NCBI GenBank assembly: GCA_959020865.1
Contig: CAUEUD010000070.1
Span: 1 to 15,766 of the forward strand
Reading direction: 5' to 3'
Length of the DNA stretch: 15,766 nt
DNA from: Eubacterium limosum
GTDB lineage: Bacteria > Bacillota > Clostridia > Eubacteriales > Eubacteriaceae
Shown: positions 1 to 6,462 of the stretch, in pieces
How positions within the stretch are numbered: position 1 is the first letter of the stretch
Layout: every line of letters begins with the position of its first letter
Notes under the pieces: model-generated
What the model saw: the letters and a program-made list of their open reading frames with translations, nothing else
What the model was told of the DNA's origin: nothing
Database searches by the model: none
Made by a program: the position numbers and the translations under genes

Positions 1-35
1 TCTGGAATATGATCGCGCCGCTTATCTTTAAGTAA
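1..35 (+). CDS. Possible 3' end of an upstream gene (partial, frame ambiguous)
   Basis: Two plus-strand frames are open from the window edge. One ends with a TAA at 29-31 (last residues LEYDRAAYL) and the other with a TAA at 33-35 (last residues WNMIAPLIFK). One of them is probably the C-terminus of the gene before era. Firmicute era genes often follow ybeY, a diacylglycerol kinase gene or cdd, but about ten residues are too few to identify the product or even fix the frame. No terminator lies between this end and era, so cotranscription is likely. Confidence 0.25.
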   Translation, partial: WNMIAPLIFK

Positions 36-56
36 AACAAAAGTAAAGGAAAATTT

Positions 57-971
57 ATGCAGGAAACGAAAAATACAGAACAACCATTTAAATCAGGCTT
101 TATCAGCATCATCGGTCGTCCCAATGTGGGCAAATCCACGCTGCTTAACAGCATTATGGGTGAAAAACTGGTCATCACGGCCAACAAGCCCCAGACCACC
201 AGAAACGCCATCCGCTGTATCCACACTGACGCGGACAGCCAGATGGTCTTTATCGATACGCCGGGTATGCACAAGCCAAAGAACAAGCTGGGGGACTTTA
301 TGCTCAAGTCCGCCGAGGACACCATCTCCGACGTGGACGTGGTGCTCTTTCTCGTTGAGCCTGAGGACAGGATTGGCCCGGGTGACCAGTACATTCTGGA
401 TAAGCTCGCAGGCAGCCGGACACCGGTAATCCTGATCATCAACAAGATCGACACGGTGCCTAAGGAGGAACTGCTTAAGACCATCGCGGCCTATCAGGAT
501 TACACCTTTCTGGACAGTATTATCCCTGTCTCGGCCTGGAACGGTGATGGGGTACAGGAGCTTCTGGCAGCCATTAAAAAGCATCTGGAGCCAGGCCCCA
601 TGTACTTTCCGGCGGATATGGTGGTGGATCAGTCCGAGCGCTTTATCGTGGGCGAGCTGATCCGCGAAAAGGTTTTGCACCTCCTCAAGGATGAGGTGCC
701 CCACGGCGTGGCGGTTGAGGTCACAAAAATGAAGGCGCGCGAGGATAAGAACATCATCGACATCGACGCCACCATTTTCTGTGAGCGCAAGACCCACAAG
801 GGGATTCTGATCGGAAAGCAGGGCTCCATGCTCAAAAAGATCGGAACCTACGCCAGAAAGGATATTGAATTTTTTCTGAAAACACCGGTTAACCTTCAGC
901 TCTGGGTCAAGGTAAGGGCAGACTGGCGCGAGAAAACCTATGACCTCAAGGATCTGGGATATACCGAGTAG
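57..971 (+). CDS. era: GTPase Era
   Basis: Era is an essential GTPase that binds the 3' end of 16S rRNA and assists 30S subunit maturation in the cytoplasm. The 304-residue length is normal for the family. The N-terminal GTPase domain has G1 GRPNVGKST at residues 20-28, the switch segment around KPQTTRN (44-50), G3 DTPG (67-70), G4 NKID (129-132) and a G5-like SAWNG. The C-terminal half is a type II KH RNA-binding domain with the GKQG turn (HKGILIGKQGSMLKKIG). The ATG at 57 follows a purine-rich AAAGGAAAA. recO starts 3 bp after the stop, the usual era-recO pairing, so the two are cotranscribed. A long minus-strand open frame over this gene is a shadow. Confidence 0.97.
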   Translation: MQETKNTEQPFKSGFISIIGRPNVGKSTLLNSIMGEKLVITANKPQTTRNAIRCIHTDADSQMVFIDTPGMHKPKNKLGDFMLKSAEDTISDVDVVLFLVEPEDRIGPGDQYILDKLAGSRTPVILIINKIDTVPKEELLKTIAAYQDYTFLDSIIPVSAWNGDGVQELLAAIKKHLEPGPMYFPADMVVDQSERFIVGELIREKVLHLLKDEVPHGVAVEVTKMKAREDKNIIDIDATIFCERKTHKGILIGKQGSMLKKIGTYARKDIEFFLKTPVNLQLWVKVRADWREKTYDLKDLGYTE

Positions 972-974
972 CCC

Positions 975-1721
975 ATGGCACTGGTAAAGACGAAGGGCAT
1001 CGTGATCCGCGAGCAGCCCTTTCAGGAGCAGGACAAGATCATCACCCTTTTCACGGAGGAGGAGGGAAAGATCAAGGCCATCGCCAAGGGGGTAAGGCGG
1101 AACCGCAGCCCGCTGGTGGCAGCGACCCAGCTCTTTGCCTACAGCGAGTTTGTCTATTATCCCGGCAAAAATTTTGCCAACATCAATCAGGCCAGTCTTA
1201 TACAGTCTTTTTATCCGTTGCGTAATGATCTGATGAAGATGTCTCTGGCTTCCTATGTTTTGGAGCTGCTGGACGCCTTTTATGATTACTATCAGGGGAA
1301 TAAGGCCGTGCTGCGGCTGGTAAATTTTATCCTGTTTTATCTATCGGAGGATAAGAGCCAGAGCAATGAAGCACTGGTGGCAGCTCTTCAGCTCAAGCTG
1401 ACGGAGGTGCACGGCATACGGCCGGTCTTTGACACCTGCGCGCTCTGCGGCAGCACCGAACATTTAACACATTTCAGTATTGAAAATAACGGCGTTTTAT
1501 GCGAAAATTGTCATCGGACAGAAGGCTACAGCTACCGGATTACCCCGGAGGTGCTCACGGAGATGGTTTATCTCCTTGTCACCCCCATCAAGGCGATCCG
1601 GCAGCGGGCGTTTGACAAGACGCTGGTACGGCGCATCATGGACATGATGAACCACTATATTTCCTACCAGCTGGCGAAAAACCTCAAAACCTATGACTTC
1701 TACCGGGACTTAAATTTATAA
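975..1721 (+). CDS. recO: DNA repair protein RecO
   Basis: RecO is a recombination mediator that anneals single strands and, with RecR/RecF, loads RecA onto SSB-coated DNA. The 248-residue protein begins with the typical OB-fold segment (ALVKTKGIVIREQPFQEQDKI pattern, residues 2-22, with KGVRRNRSPL at 39-48), followed by a helical domain. A zinc-finger-type Cys set follows at C155, C158, C176 and C179 (CALC and CENC), a pattern found in many Firmicute RecO proteins. The ATG at 975 lies 3 bp after the era stop, pointing to translational coupling. The glyoxalase gene starts 14 bp downstream, so all three genes may share a transcript. Confidence 0.95.
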   Translation: MALVKTKGIVIREQPFQEQDKIITLFTEEEGKIKAIAKGVRRNRSPLVAATQLFAYSEFVYYPGKNFANINQASLIQSFYPLRNDLMKMSLASYVLELLDAFYDYYQGNKAVLRLVNFILFYLSEDKSQSNEALVAALQLKLTEVHGIRPVFDTCALCGSTEHLTHFSIENNGVLCENCHRTEGYSYRITPEVLTEMVYLLVTPIKAIRQRAFDKTLVRRIMDMMNHYISYQLAKNLKTYDFYRDLNL

Positions 1722-1735
1722 GGAGGAACAACATT

Positions 1736-2122
1736 ATGGGAAAATACCGTATGGCACATACCATGATCCGTGTAATGGATCTTGAAAAATCACTGGCATT
1801 CTATCAGGATGCACTGGGCTTTAAGGAAGTCCGCAGAAAGGACAAGCCGGAAGGCAAGTTTACCCTGGTATACCTGGGTGACGGCCAGACCGATTTCACC
1901 CTGGAGCTCACCTACAACTACGACCCTGAAAAGCCTTATGTCATTGGCGATGGCTATGGACACCTGGCGGTAGAGGTCGAAGACCTGGAAGCCAGCCATG
2001 AAGAGCACAAAGCCAAAGGGTACGACGTCACCGACCTCAGCGGCCTGGACAACGGCGTTAAAAGCTACTATTTCATCAAGGACCCAGACGGATATAAAAT
2101 TGAAATTATCCGCCTGAAATAA
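1736..2122 (+). CDS. gloA: Glyoxalase I (lactoylglutathione lyase), nickel type
   Basis: A 128-residue single-domain VOC-fold protein. Glyoxalase I isomerises the hemithioacetal of methylglyoxal and a thiol to an S-lactoyl thiol. The four expected metal ligands are all present: H8, E57, H76 and E123, matching H5/E56/H74/E122 of the E. coli nickel enzyme. The substrate-loop pattern KDPDGYKIEII closes the protein. A strong AAGGAGG lies just before the ATG. The gene sits 14 bp after recO and ends at a clear terminator, making it the last gene of the era-recO transcript. Firmicutes often lack glutathione, so the physiological thiol may differ. Another VOC activity is possible, but the complete ligand set favours glyoxalase I. 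Confidence 0.88.
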   Translation: MGKYRMAHTMIRVMDLEKSLAFYQDALGFKEVRRKDKPEGKFTLVYLGDGQTDFTLELTYNYDPEKPYVIGDGYGHLAVEVEDLEASHEEHKAKGYDVTDLSGLDNGVKSYYFIKDPDGYKIEIIRLK

Positions 2123-2135
2123 GCGTAAAGTACAG

Positions 2136-2165
2136 AAAAAAGCCCCGTTGCAGGGGCTTTTTTTA
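2136..2165. terminator. Bidirectional intrinsic terminator
   Basis: A stem AGCCCC/GGGGCT (2141-2146 and 2153-2158) closes a 6-nt loop. An A-run lies on its left and a T-run on its right, so it can end transcription in both directions. It follows gloA on the plus strand and overlaps the stop codon (2163-2165) of the convergent minus-strand membrane-protein gene. Confidence 0.9.
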
Positions 2166-2705
2166 TTGCGGTTCTCCGCCTGACCCGACTTCCCGGGGCG
2201 CGGTTTTTTTATAGTCCATGATCTTCTTTGTCAGCCGGGTGCTGATCACGCCACAGACCACAGCGGTCAGGATGCCGGACAGCATGACGCAGATAATGCC
2301 GGGAATCTGTCCGGTCCCCATGATAAACACCGAGGTGATGGCGCCATAGGCGTGGGGCAGCTCGTTAAACCAGGTGTTTTTCAGCGGAATAAAATGCACC
2401 ACGACGGTCACCACCGAAAAAACAAACATGCCGATCCAGAGCGCGAGGTCCGGGCCCAGGCCAAGCGCTTTAAGTGCTCCATCCATCCAGAAATAAACCA
2501 GCGCCCACAGAATACCGGATAGGGCTGAGAAAAGGTAATTTGGTGTTTTCTCGGGCTTTGCGCCTTTGGCGAAGGTCAAACCCAATCCGATGAAAAACAT
2601 GGCCAGAAGGCCGGAAAACGGCGAATGGGTAATGATTACAAAGGCCGTTGCCACGAAAAGCCCGAGGGCTGTGCCGTTAATCCACCAGTAAAGCTTTGTT
2701 TCCAT
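2163..2705 (-). CDS. DUF1097-like integral membrane protein
   Basis: A 180-residue hydrophobic protein with about five or six membrane segments, roughly residues 8-27, 30-46, 58-75, 86-106 and a long C-terminal hydrophobic stretch at 117-155. A basic cytoplasmic-type tail (RLTKKIMDYKK) follows. Length, segment pattern and the small-residue-rich final helices resemble the DUF1097 family, which includes E. coli YcdZ; function is unknown. The match is by overall look, not by a search. It starts 6 bp after the 44-aa gene and is the last gene of the minus-strand operon led by the UroD-like protein. A transport or membrane-anchor role for that pathway is possible but not shown. The ribosome site is weak (AAGG), so coupling to the upstream stop is likely. 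Confidence 0.65.
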   Translation of the reverse strand: METKLYWWINGTALGLFVATAFVIITHSPFSGLLAMFFIGLGLTFAKGAKPEKTPNYLFSALSGILWALVYFWMDGALKALGLGPDLALWIGMFVFSVVTVVVHFIPLKNTWFNELPHAYGAITSVFIMGTGQIPGIICVMLSGILTAVVCGVISTRLTKKIMDYKKTAPREVGSGGEPQ

Positions 2706-2711
2706 GGCGCC

Positions 2712-2846
2712 TTACATGATCAGGCTGAGAATAAACATTTCCAGCTCGGTCTCTGTTACCTCAAGATTGCTTTTGATCATGGGGCGGTATTCTTCAGGGT
2801 AGCTCTCAACAATTTCTCTGTCCAACTGTGTTAATTGATCTTTCAT
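2712..2846 (-). CDS. 44-residue small protein in the UroD-like operon
   Basis: A short open frame of 44 residues plus stop, starting MKDQLTQLDREIVESYPEEY and ending FILSLIM. It has a good Shine-Dalgarno (GAGGTG, 6 nt before the ATG) that overlaps the stop codon of the UroD-like gene, and it ends 6 bp before the DUF1097-like start. That tight fit between two real genes is the main support. The composition is acidic and helix-prone (many E, D, Q and L), with a hydrophobic C-terminus too short for a clear membrane span. I do not recognise the family. It could be a small partner of one of its neighbours. Confidence 0.65.
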   Translation of the reverse strand: MKDQLTQLDREIVESYPEEYRPMIKSNLEVTETELEMFILSLIM

Positions 2847-2854
2847 GTTTCACC

Positions 2855-4012
2855 TCAATACTGTCCGTACTCGCGGACGAAATTCAATACAGCCTTCAGC
2901 TTATCCGGGTCGGCATCATGAAAATCCAGGGCGGATTTGTTCAGCCCAAAGTAAAAGCGGCCGTTTTTCATGCCGATATCCATGAGCTTGCGGGCTTTGT
3001 CAATACACTCCTCGGTGGAGTAATCTGAAAAGTAGTTCAGCGGATAGGAGCAGCTGAGCATGTGGTCCTGACCAAGGGTGGCCGTCGCCTGTTCAAAATC
3101 CTGGTATTCCACGGCAATGACGATTTTATCCTTGGGCAGCTCCTGATAAAAATCGAAGAACCGGCCGTCGCGGTAGTCGCCCTGGAAGTTGACGTAAAGG
3201 GTAACGCCCTTGTCGGTCAGCATTTCGCACAGCTTTTTGAAGGTGGGCCAGTAAAAGCGTTCAAACTGCTTCTGGTTGATCATCGGCGGCAGATGTGACC
3301 AGGTACAGGCCAGCGGGAAGCCGCTTTCATCCGCCATGCTGGTGGTTTCGACATAGCGGGCCATGACGTTTAGCAGCGCGTCGCAGGCGGCTTCGACGTC
3401 GTCTTTTCTGCGCCGCAGGTCCATGGAAATCTGGGTGATGCCCCGCAGATGGTCGGCCAGAAGGTCGAAGGGGGCGTAGAACATGGTGCCATAGTAGAGC
3501 AGAGCGCCGTTAGTCATGGTTTTCTCAAAAATCTGATCATAAAAGTGGTGGACCTGGTTCTTTTCATAGAGAAGCGCCTTGGCAAAAGCCATGGTGCTGT
3601 AAGGGGCTTCACGCCCCAGCTCGGTGTACATCCGGGGCAGAACGCGTGATGCGATGCAGTGGATGGGGTCTTCGATGAGCTCAGGGTATTCCTCTGGAAG
3701 CAGTGAGGTCACCTCCGGATGCTGCATATAGCCGTTAGCACGGTTTTGAATCCAAACTTTTGAACCCAGCAGTGTGTTTTTTTGAGGTGGCATAAAGACC
3801 ACGCTCTGTGTAAGGTCAATGTCAAAGTCCTTCATGACCTGCTCGTAGCCTTCGACGAAGCCGTCGCAGTCCCAGAAGGAACGAATACAGTCCCGTTTTG
3901 TGTACTCACAGATATAGGTGGGCTCAAAGTCCATCATAATGGGGACATAGTCCATTTTTTCGCCGCGAACGCCGCGCATAAAATTATCCAGCTTTGCCTG
4001 TGCGTTTTCCAT
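2855..4012 (-). CDS. UroD/MtaA-superfamily protein (uroporphyrinogen decarboxylase family), probable methyl-transfer role
   Basis: A 385-residue protein with the uroporphyrinogen-decarboxylase-type TIM-barrel layout. The C-terminal half follows the family order FERFYWPTFKKLCEMLTDKGV (250-270), a strand ending in NFQGD, a DKIVIAVEYQD segment and the terminal NFVREYG. Related methylcobamide methyltransferases (MtaA/MtbA/CmuA) carry H-x-C-G at the strand end and a later Cys as zinc ligands. Here that place reads N275-F-Q277-G, so two ligands are missing, although C321 lies near the third. True heme-pathway UroD is unlikely given the length and context. A TTG further upstream (4051) would add 13 residues, but the ATG at 4012 has GGGAG 11 nt upstream and is preferred. 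It heads a minus-strand operon divergent from a TetR regulator. The substrate is unknown. Confidence 0.75.
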   Translation of the reverse strand: MENAQAKLDNFMRGVRGEKMDYVPIMMDFEPTYICEYTKRDCIRSFWDCDGFVEGYEQVMKDFDIDLTQSVVFMPPQKNTLLGSKVWIQNRANGYMQHPEVTSLLPEEYPELIEDPIHCIASRVLPRMYTELGREAPYSTMAFAKALLYEKNQVHHFYDQIFEKTMTNGALLYYGTMFYAPFDLLADHLRGITQISMDLRRRKDDVEAACDALLNVMARYVETTSMADESGFPLACTWSHLPPMINQKQFERFYWPTFKKLCEMLTDKGVTLYVNFQGDYRDGRFFDFYQELPKDKIVIAVEYQDFEQATATLGQDHMLSCSYPLNYFSDYSTEECIDKARKLMDIGMKNGRFYFGLNKSALDFHDADPDKLKAVLNFVREYGQY

Positions 4013-4063
4013 TTTATTTTGTTCTCCCTTATTTTTTACAGATTCAGACAAAATGTGCGCATA

Positions 4064-4113
4064 TTTTGAATACGTTCAATATACACCTTTTTTAAAATTT
4101 TGTCAACGTTCAA
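4064..4113. promoter_or_regulatory. Two 16-bp operator-like repeats, probable TetR-family sites
   Basis: The pattern TTTTGnnnACGTTCAA occurs at 4064-4079 and again at 4098-4113, 34 bp apart in the same orientation. The first copy contains an inverted repeat, TTGAA-TACG-TTCAA (4066-4079). One copy overlaps the -35 box and the other abuts and overlaps the -10 box of the minus-strand promoter. That arrangement suits repression by the product of the adjacent tetR gene, which is an inference from position. Confidence 0.6.
4078..4106 (-). promoter_or_regulatory. Sigma-A-type promoter of the UroD-like operon
   Basis: Read on the minus strand, a perfect TTGACA -35 (plus coordinates 4101-4106) is followed by a 17-bp spacer and TATATT as -10 (4078-4083). 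This leaves about 60 bp of leader before the ATG at 4012. Both hexamers are overlapped by the operator-like repeats. Confidence 0.8.
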
Positions 4114-4146
4114 AATTCATTTCTTTATTTTTTTTATGGTGGATGC

Positions 4147-4152
4147 TATAAT
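4147..4152 (+). promoter_or_regulatory. Probable -10 box for the tetR gene
   Basis: A perfect TATAAT lies 24 bp before the tetR start. The -35 area about 17 bp upstream is only T-rich, with no good hexamer, so the promoter is probably weak. It lies outside the two operator-like repeats, so autoregulation is not obvious. Confidence 0.5.
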
Positions 4153-4175
4153 AAAATAAAAAACGTGGAGGAGCC

Positions 4176-4886
4176 ATGGCAAACTATAAAAATGGCCTTG
4201 AGACAAAGGAAAGCCTTTACCAGAGCGCGAAAAAGATTTTTTACCAGAAGGGCTATGATAAGACAACAGTCAAGGATATCATTACCGACGCCAGAACAAA
4301 GCAGGGTCTTTTAAACTATTATTTTGGGGCGAAGGAGAACCTGGCGGTTCAGATTTATAAAGACTTTTGCAACGATGTTGTTTTCTGTGTGGATGAGCGG
4401 AAGGCTGAGCTGGGCAGTCTGCCCCGGGGGCTGCTGTTGGATATGATCGGCTATCGAGCGTATTTTAAGGCGTTGTTTACAGACACCTCTGTCATGCAGT
4501 TTTATGCGGAGGTTTCAAAACTGCCGCTGTTCGCAAGAAGCATGCTTGATCTGCGGGACTATTTCTTTAGCATGGAGCTCGAGAGTGAGGCCTACACGGG
4601 TATTAACCCAAGGCTGAAGGAACGCAGGTATTTTGAGTATCTGAAATCACTGACGGTTGGAATGGAAATTCAGGTTTTCAGGGATGTGCTTGAAAGGCAG
4701 ATTGATCTGGAGCTCCAGGATGCTGTCGACTGGTTCTTCTTTGACTATTACAGCTTTCTTTTCACCGATAATGATTACATCCGTGAAAATATCGAAAAGT
4801 CAAGGCAGGTTGTCAGCCGTTTTACCTTTGAGATCACCCCGGTATTCGAGATCAGTTTATCGGTGCGTCCAGATGGGAAGCTCTAG
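4176..4886 (+). CDS. TetR/AcrR-family transcriptional regulator
   Basis: A 236-residue regulator. Residues about 10-56 form the TetR DNA-binding domain: ESLYQSAKKIFYQKGYDKTTVKDII, then a short turn and the recognition region KQGLLNYYFGAKENLAVQIY. The rest is a helical ligand-binding and dimerisation domain, longer than in minimal TetR proteins and without a signature I can match to a ligand. The ATG at 4176 follows GTGGAGGAGCC. It is divergent from the UroD-like operon across a 163-bp gap that holds the repeats and the minus-strand promoter, so that operon is the likeliest target. An effector related to a methylated or aromatic substrate is a guess. No terminator follows it. Confidence 0.9.
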   Translation: MANYKNGLETKESLYQSAKKIFYQKGYDKTTVKDIITDARTKQGLLNYYFGAKENLAVQIYKDFCNDVVFCVDERKAELGSLPRGLLLDMIGYRAYFKALFTDTSVMQFYAEVSKLPLFARSMLDLRDYFFSMELESEAYTGINPRLKERRYFEYLKSLTVGMEIQVFRDVLERQIDLELQDAVDWFFFDYYSFLFTDNDYIRENIEKSRQVVSRFTFEITPVFEISLSVRPDGKL

Positions 4887-4984
4887 TAAGGGCTAGATGA
4901 TAAAGTTAGTTGAGCCAAAGTATACCCATAAGGGGTACAGGTATAAGAGACGCTGATGGCTTTCAAATAAATGCAACAGAGGTA
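4887..4984. other. Intergenic stretch with a small nested inverted repeat
   Basis: This is the first part of the 420-bp gap between tetR and cbiM; the rest holds the cbi promoter and riboswitch. It contains TACCC-ATAAG-GGGTA, nested inside ATACC/GGTAT arms at about 4921-4945. There is no T-run, so it is not an intrinsic terminator. I see no gene here; open frames reading through the region are shadows. Confidence 0.3.
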
Positions 4985-5013
4985 TTGACAAAACGGGTTT
5001 GCAAGCATATAAT
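4985..5013 (+). promoter_or_regulatory. Sigma-A promoter of the riboswitch-cbiMNQO operon
   Basis: A perfect TTGACA (4985-4990), a 17-bp spacer and a perfect TATAAT (5008-5013). Transcription should start near 5020, about 20 nt before the riboswitch aptamer. A consensus promoter ahead of a riboswitch means that control is mainly at RNA level. Confidence 0.9.
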
Positions 5014-5039
5014 AAATGTAAATTCGGCATTGTTATTAT

Positions 5040-5190
5040 TGTCCTGTGGTTGTCCATCGGCCTCACGATGGTTTGAGCACAATTGGGTGAAAATCCCAAA
5101 CGGTCCCGCCGCTGTAAGACGAAAGTCAAGTCAGATTGCTGACCATAGGATTTTAAGCTGCATTTGGTTACGAGAGATAACTGAATGTAA
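5040..5190 (+). promoter_or_regulatory. Cobalamin riboswitch (compact form)
   Basis: The conserved core is GGGTGAAAATCCC (5085-5097) followed by GGTCCCGCCGCTGTAA (5102-5117). The closing helix P1 pairs TCCTGTGG (5042-5049) with CCATAGGA (5143-5150). A hairpin CCATCG/CGATGG sits at 5054-5071. The B12-box-like AAGTCAGATTGCTGACC lies at 5128-5144. Between the core and this box there is only a tiny GAC-GAAA-GTC hairpin (5118-5127) in place of the large side domain of class I aptamers. A P13-like hairpin follows P1 (5161-5170 with 5178-5187). The ligand is a cobalamin; which form is not certain. It precedes a terminator and the cobalt transporter, so high cobalamin should shut off cobalt uptake. 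Confidence 0.9.
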
Positions 5191-5233
5191 GGACGAGGCT
5201 GTGTGTATCTTTGGCACACCCATTTCGTACTTT

Positions 5234-5266
5234 CATCGCTTATCTTTTTTGATGAGCGATTTTTTT
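5234..5266 (+). terminator. Riboswitch expression-platform terminator
   Basis: The stem ATCGCTTATC/GATGAGCGAT (5235-5244 and 5251-5260, one G-U pair) has a T6 loop and is followed by TTTTTT. It lies between the cobalamin aptamer and the cbiM ribosome site (GAGGAGG about 10 nt before the ATG). Ligand binding probably favours this hairpin. An explicit anti-terminator pairing was not worked out. Confidence 0.85.
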
Positions 5267-5306
5267 ATGGAAAAGTACATTGGGAACAAGTATGAGGAGG
5301 TAGAAA

Positions 5307-6059
5307 ATGACAAAGAGACAAAAACAAGTTGTGACCATGCTTGGAGCATGGGCGCTGGTCTTCGGCATTGTGCCCGCGGCAAACGCGATGCACATCATGG
5401 AAGGCTATTTACCGGTTGGCTACTGTATTATGTGGGGTGTTCTATGTATACCTTTTCTTGCAGCTGGCTTTTTCTCCATTAAAAAGACTTTGACAGGCAA
5501 CAGAAGAGCGATCACCTTACTTGCGATGGCGGGCGCATTTATCTTCGTGATCTCTTCTTTAAAGATTCCATCCGTTACGGGCAGCTGCTCGCACATGACA
5601 GGTACAGGCCTGGGCGCCATTTTATTCGGGCCCAGCGCAGTCAGTATTTTGGGTATTATCGTATTGTTATTTCAGGCGATCCTTCTGGCTCACGGCGGTC
5701 TTACCACCCTTGGCGCCAACACCTTCTCCATGGCCATCGCAGGTCCCTTTGTATCCTTTGGGATTTACAAGCTGTGCCAGAAAATGAAGGTAAACCGCAA
5801 AATCGGCGTGTTTCTGGCAGCCTGCATCGGTGATTTGTTTACCTACTGTATCACCAGTATCCAGCTGGCCTTTGCCTATCCCTCAGAAACGGGCGGCGTG
5901 GCAGCTTCTGCTGTTAAGTTCCTGGGTGTTTTTGCCCCCACACAGCTGCCGCTGGCCATCATTGAAGGGATTTTAACGGTTATTATTGTCATTGCTCTGG
6001 AAACCTATGCGAGCCCAGAGCTAAAATCAATTGGATTTTTAGCAGCGGAGGAAGCGTAA
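5307..6059 (+). CDS. cbiM: Cobalt ECF transporter substrate-binding membrane subunit CbiM
   Basis: CbiM is the S component that binds Co2+ in the energy-coupling-factor importer CbiMNQO. The 250-residue protein starts with a signal-peptide-like leader of 27 residues ending AANA, directly followed by M28-H29-I-M-E-G-Y-L-P. In this family the processed Met-His N-terminus chelates the metal ion, so cleavage after A27 would create the binding site. Further family marks are the SSLKIPSVTGSCSHMTGTGLG segment, the LLAHGGLTTLGANTFSM segment and about six to seven membrane helices. The ATG follows GAGGAGG. cbiN starts one base after the stop. Expression is under the cobalamin riboswitch, which favours cobalt over nickel as substrate. 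Confidence 0.96.
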   Translation: MTKRQKQVVTMLGAWALVFGIVPAANAMHIMEGYLPVGYCIMWGVLCIPFLAAGFFSIKKTLTGNRRAITLLAMAGAFIFVISSLKIPSVTGSCSHMTGTGLGAILFGPSAVSILGIIVLLFQAILLAHGGLTTLGANTFSMAIAGPFVSFGIYKLCQKMKVNRKIGVFLAACIGDLFTYCITSIQLAFAYPSETGGVAASAVKFLGVFAPTQLPLAIIEGILTVIIVIALETYASPELKSIGFLAAEEA

Positions 6060-6060
6060 G

Positions 6061-6381
6061 ATGAGCAAAAATAAAAAATTAGTCATTGTTCTGCTGGTCA
6101 TCGTCGCACTTTTGGTGGTCGTTCCGCTTTTTGCCCTTCAGGGCGCAGAGTTCGGTGGCTCTGATGATGCGGGAAGCACCATGATCGAAGAAATTCAGGG
6201 CGGCGAATATGAGCCTTGGTTTACACCAGTGCTCGAAACACTGATCAACGGTGAACTGCCAGGTGAGGTTGAATCACTGATCTTCTGTCTCCAGACCGGT
6301 ATCGGCGTTGGCATTCTGGCCTTTTTCATGGGCCGTCTGGTAGAGCGCAAAAAACTCGGCAAAGAAGATTCAGAGCTGTAA
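6061..6381 (+). CDS. cbiN: Cobalt ECF transporter accessory subunit CbiN
   Basis: A 106-residue protein with two membrane helices (about residues 7-26 and 78-95) joined by an extracytoplasmic loop, the standard CbiN topology. The AEFGGSDDAG segment (29-38) is typical of the family. CbiN interacts with CbiM and is needed for metal loading. The start codon is one base after cbiM, with GGAGGAAG inside the cbiM 3' end as ribosome site, so the two are coupled. A terminator-like hairpin follows the stop. Confidence 0.95.
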   Translation: MSKNKKLVIVLLVIVALLVVVPLFALQGAEFGGSDDAGSTMIEEIQGGEYEPWFTPVLETLINGELPGEVESLIFCLQTGIGVGILAFFMGRLVERKKLGKEDSEL

Positions 6382-6396
6382 CCGCATTTCCGGGGG

Positions 6397-6418
6397 GAGG
6401 GCAACCTGCCCTCTTTTT
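6397..6418 (+). terminator. Internal terminator-like hairpin between cbiN and cbiQ
   Basis: A perfect 6-bp stem GAGGGC/GCCCTC (6397-6402 and 6408-6413) with an AACCT loop is followed directly by TTTTT. It has the form of an intrinsic terminator within the 81-bp cbiN-cbiQ gap. No convincing promoter is seen between it and cbiQ, so it probably lets part of the transcription through and lowers cbiQ-cbiO relative to cbiM-cbiN. Confidence 0.7.
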
Positions 6419-6462
6419 ATGATTAAGCGTAAAAAAATTCCTTAGAGTAAAGGAGCTTGTTC

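Noticed and set aside
93..797. Long minus-strand open frame over era
   Set aside because: It lies fully inside a certain Era gene, has no ribosome site and gives no recognisable protein; it is a codon-usage shadow.
4910..5482. 190-aa plus-strand open frame spanning the riboswitch and the start of cbiM
   Set aside because: It would translate the structured aptamer and terminator and overlaps cbiM in another frame; the riboswitch explains the region.
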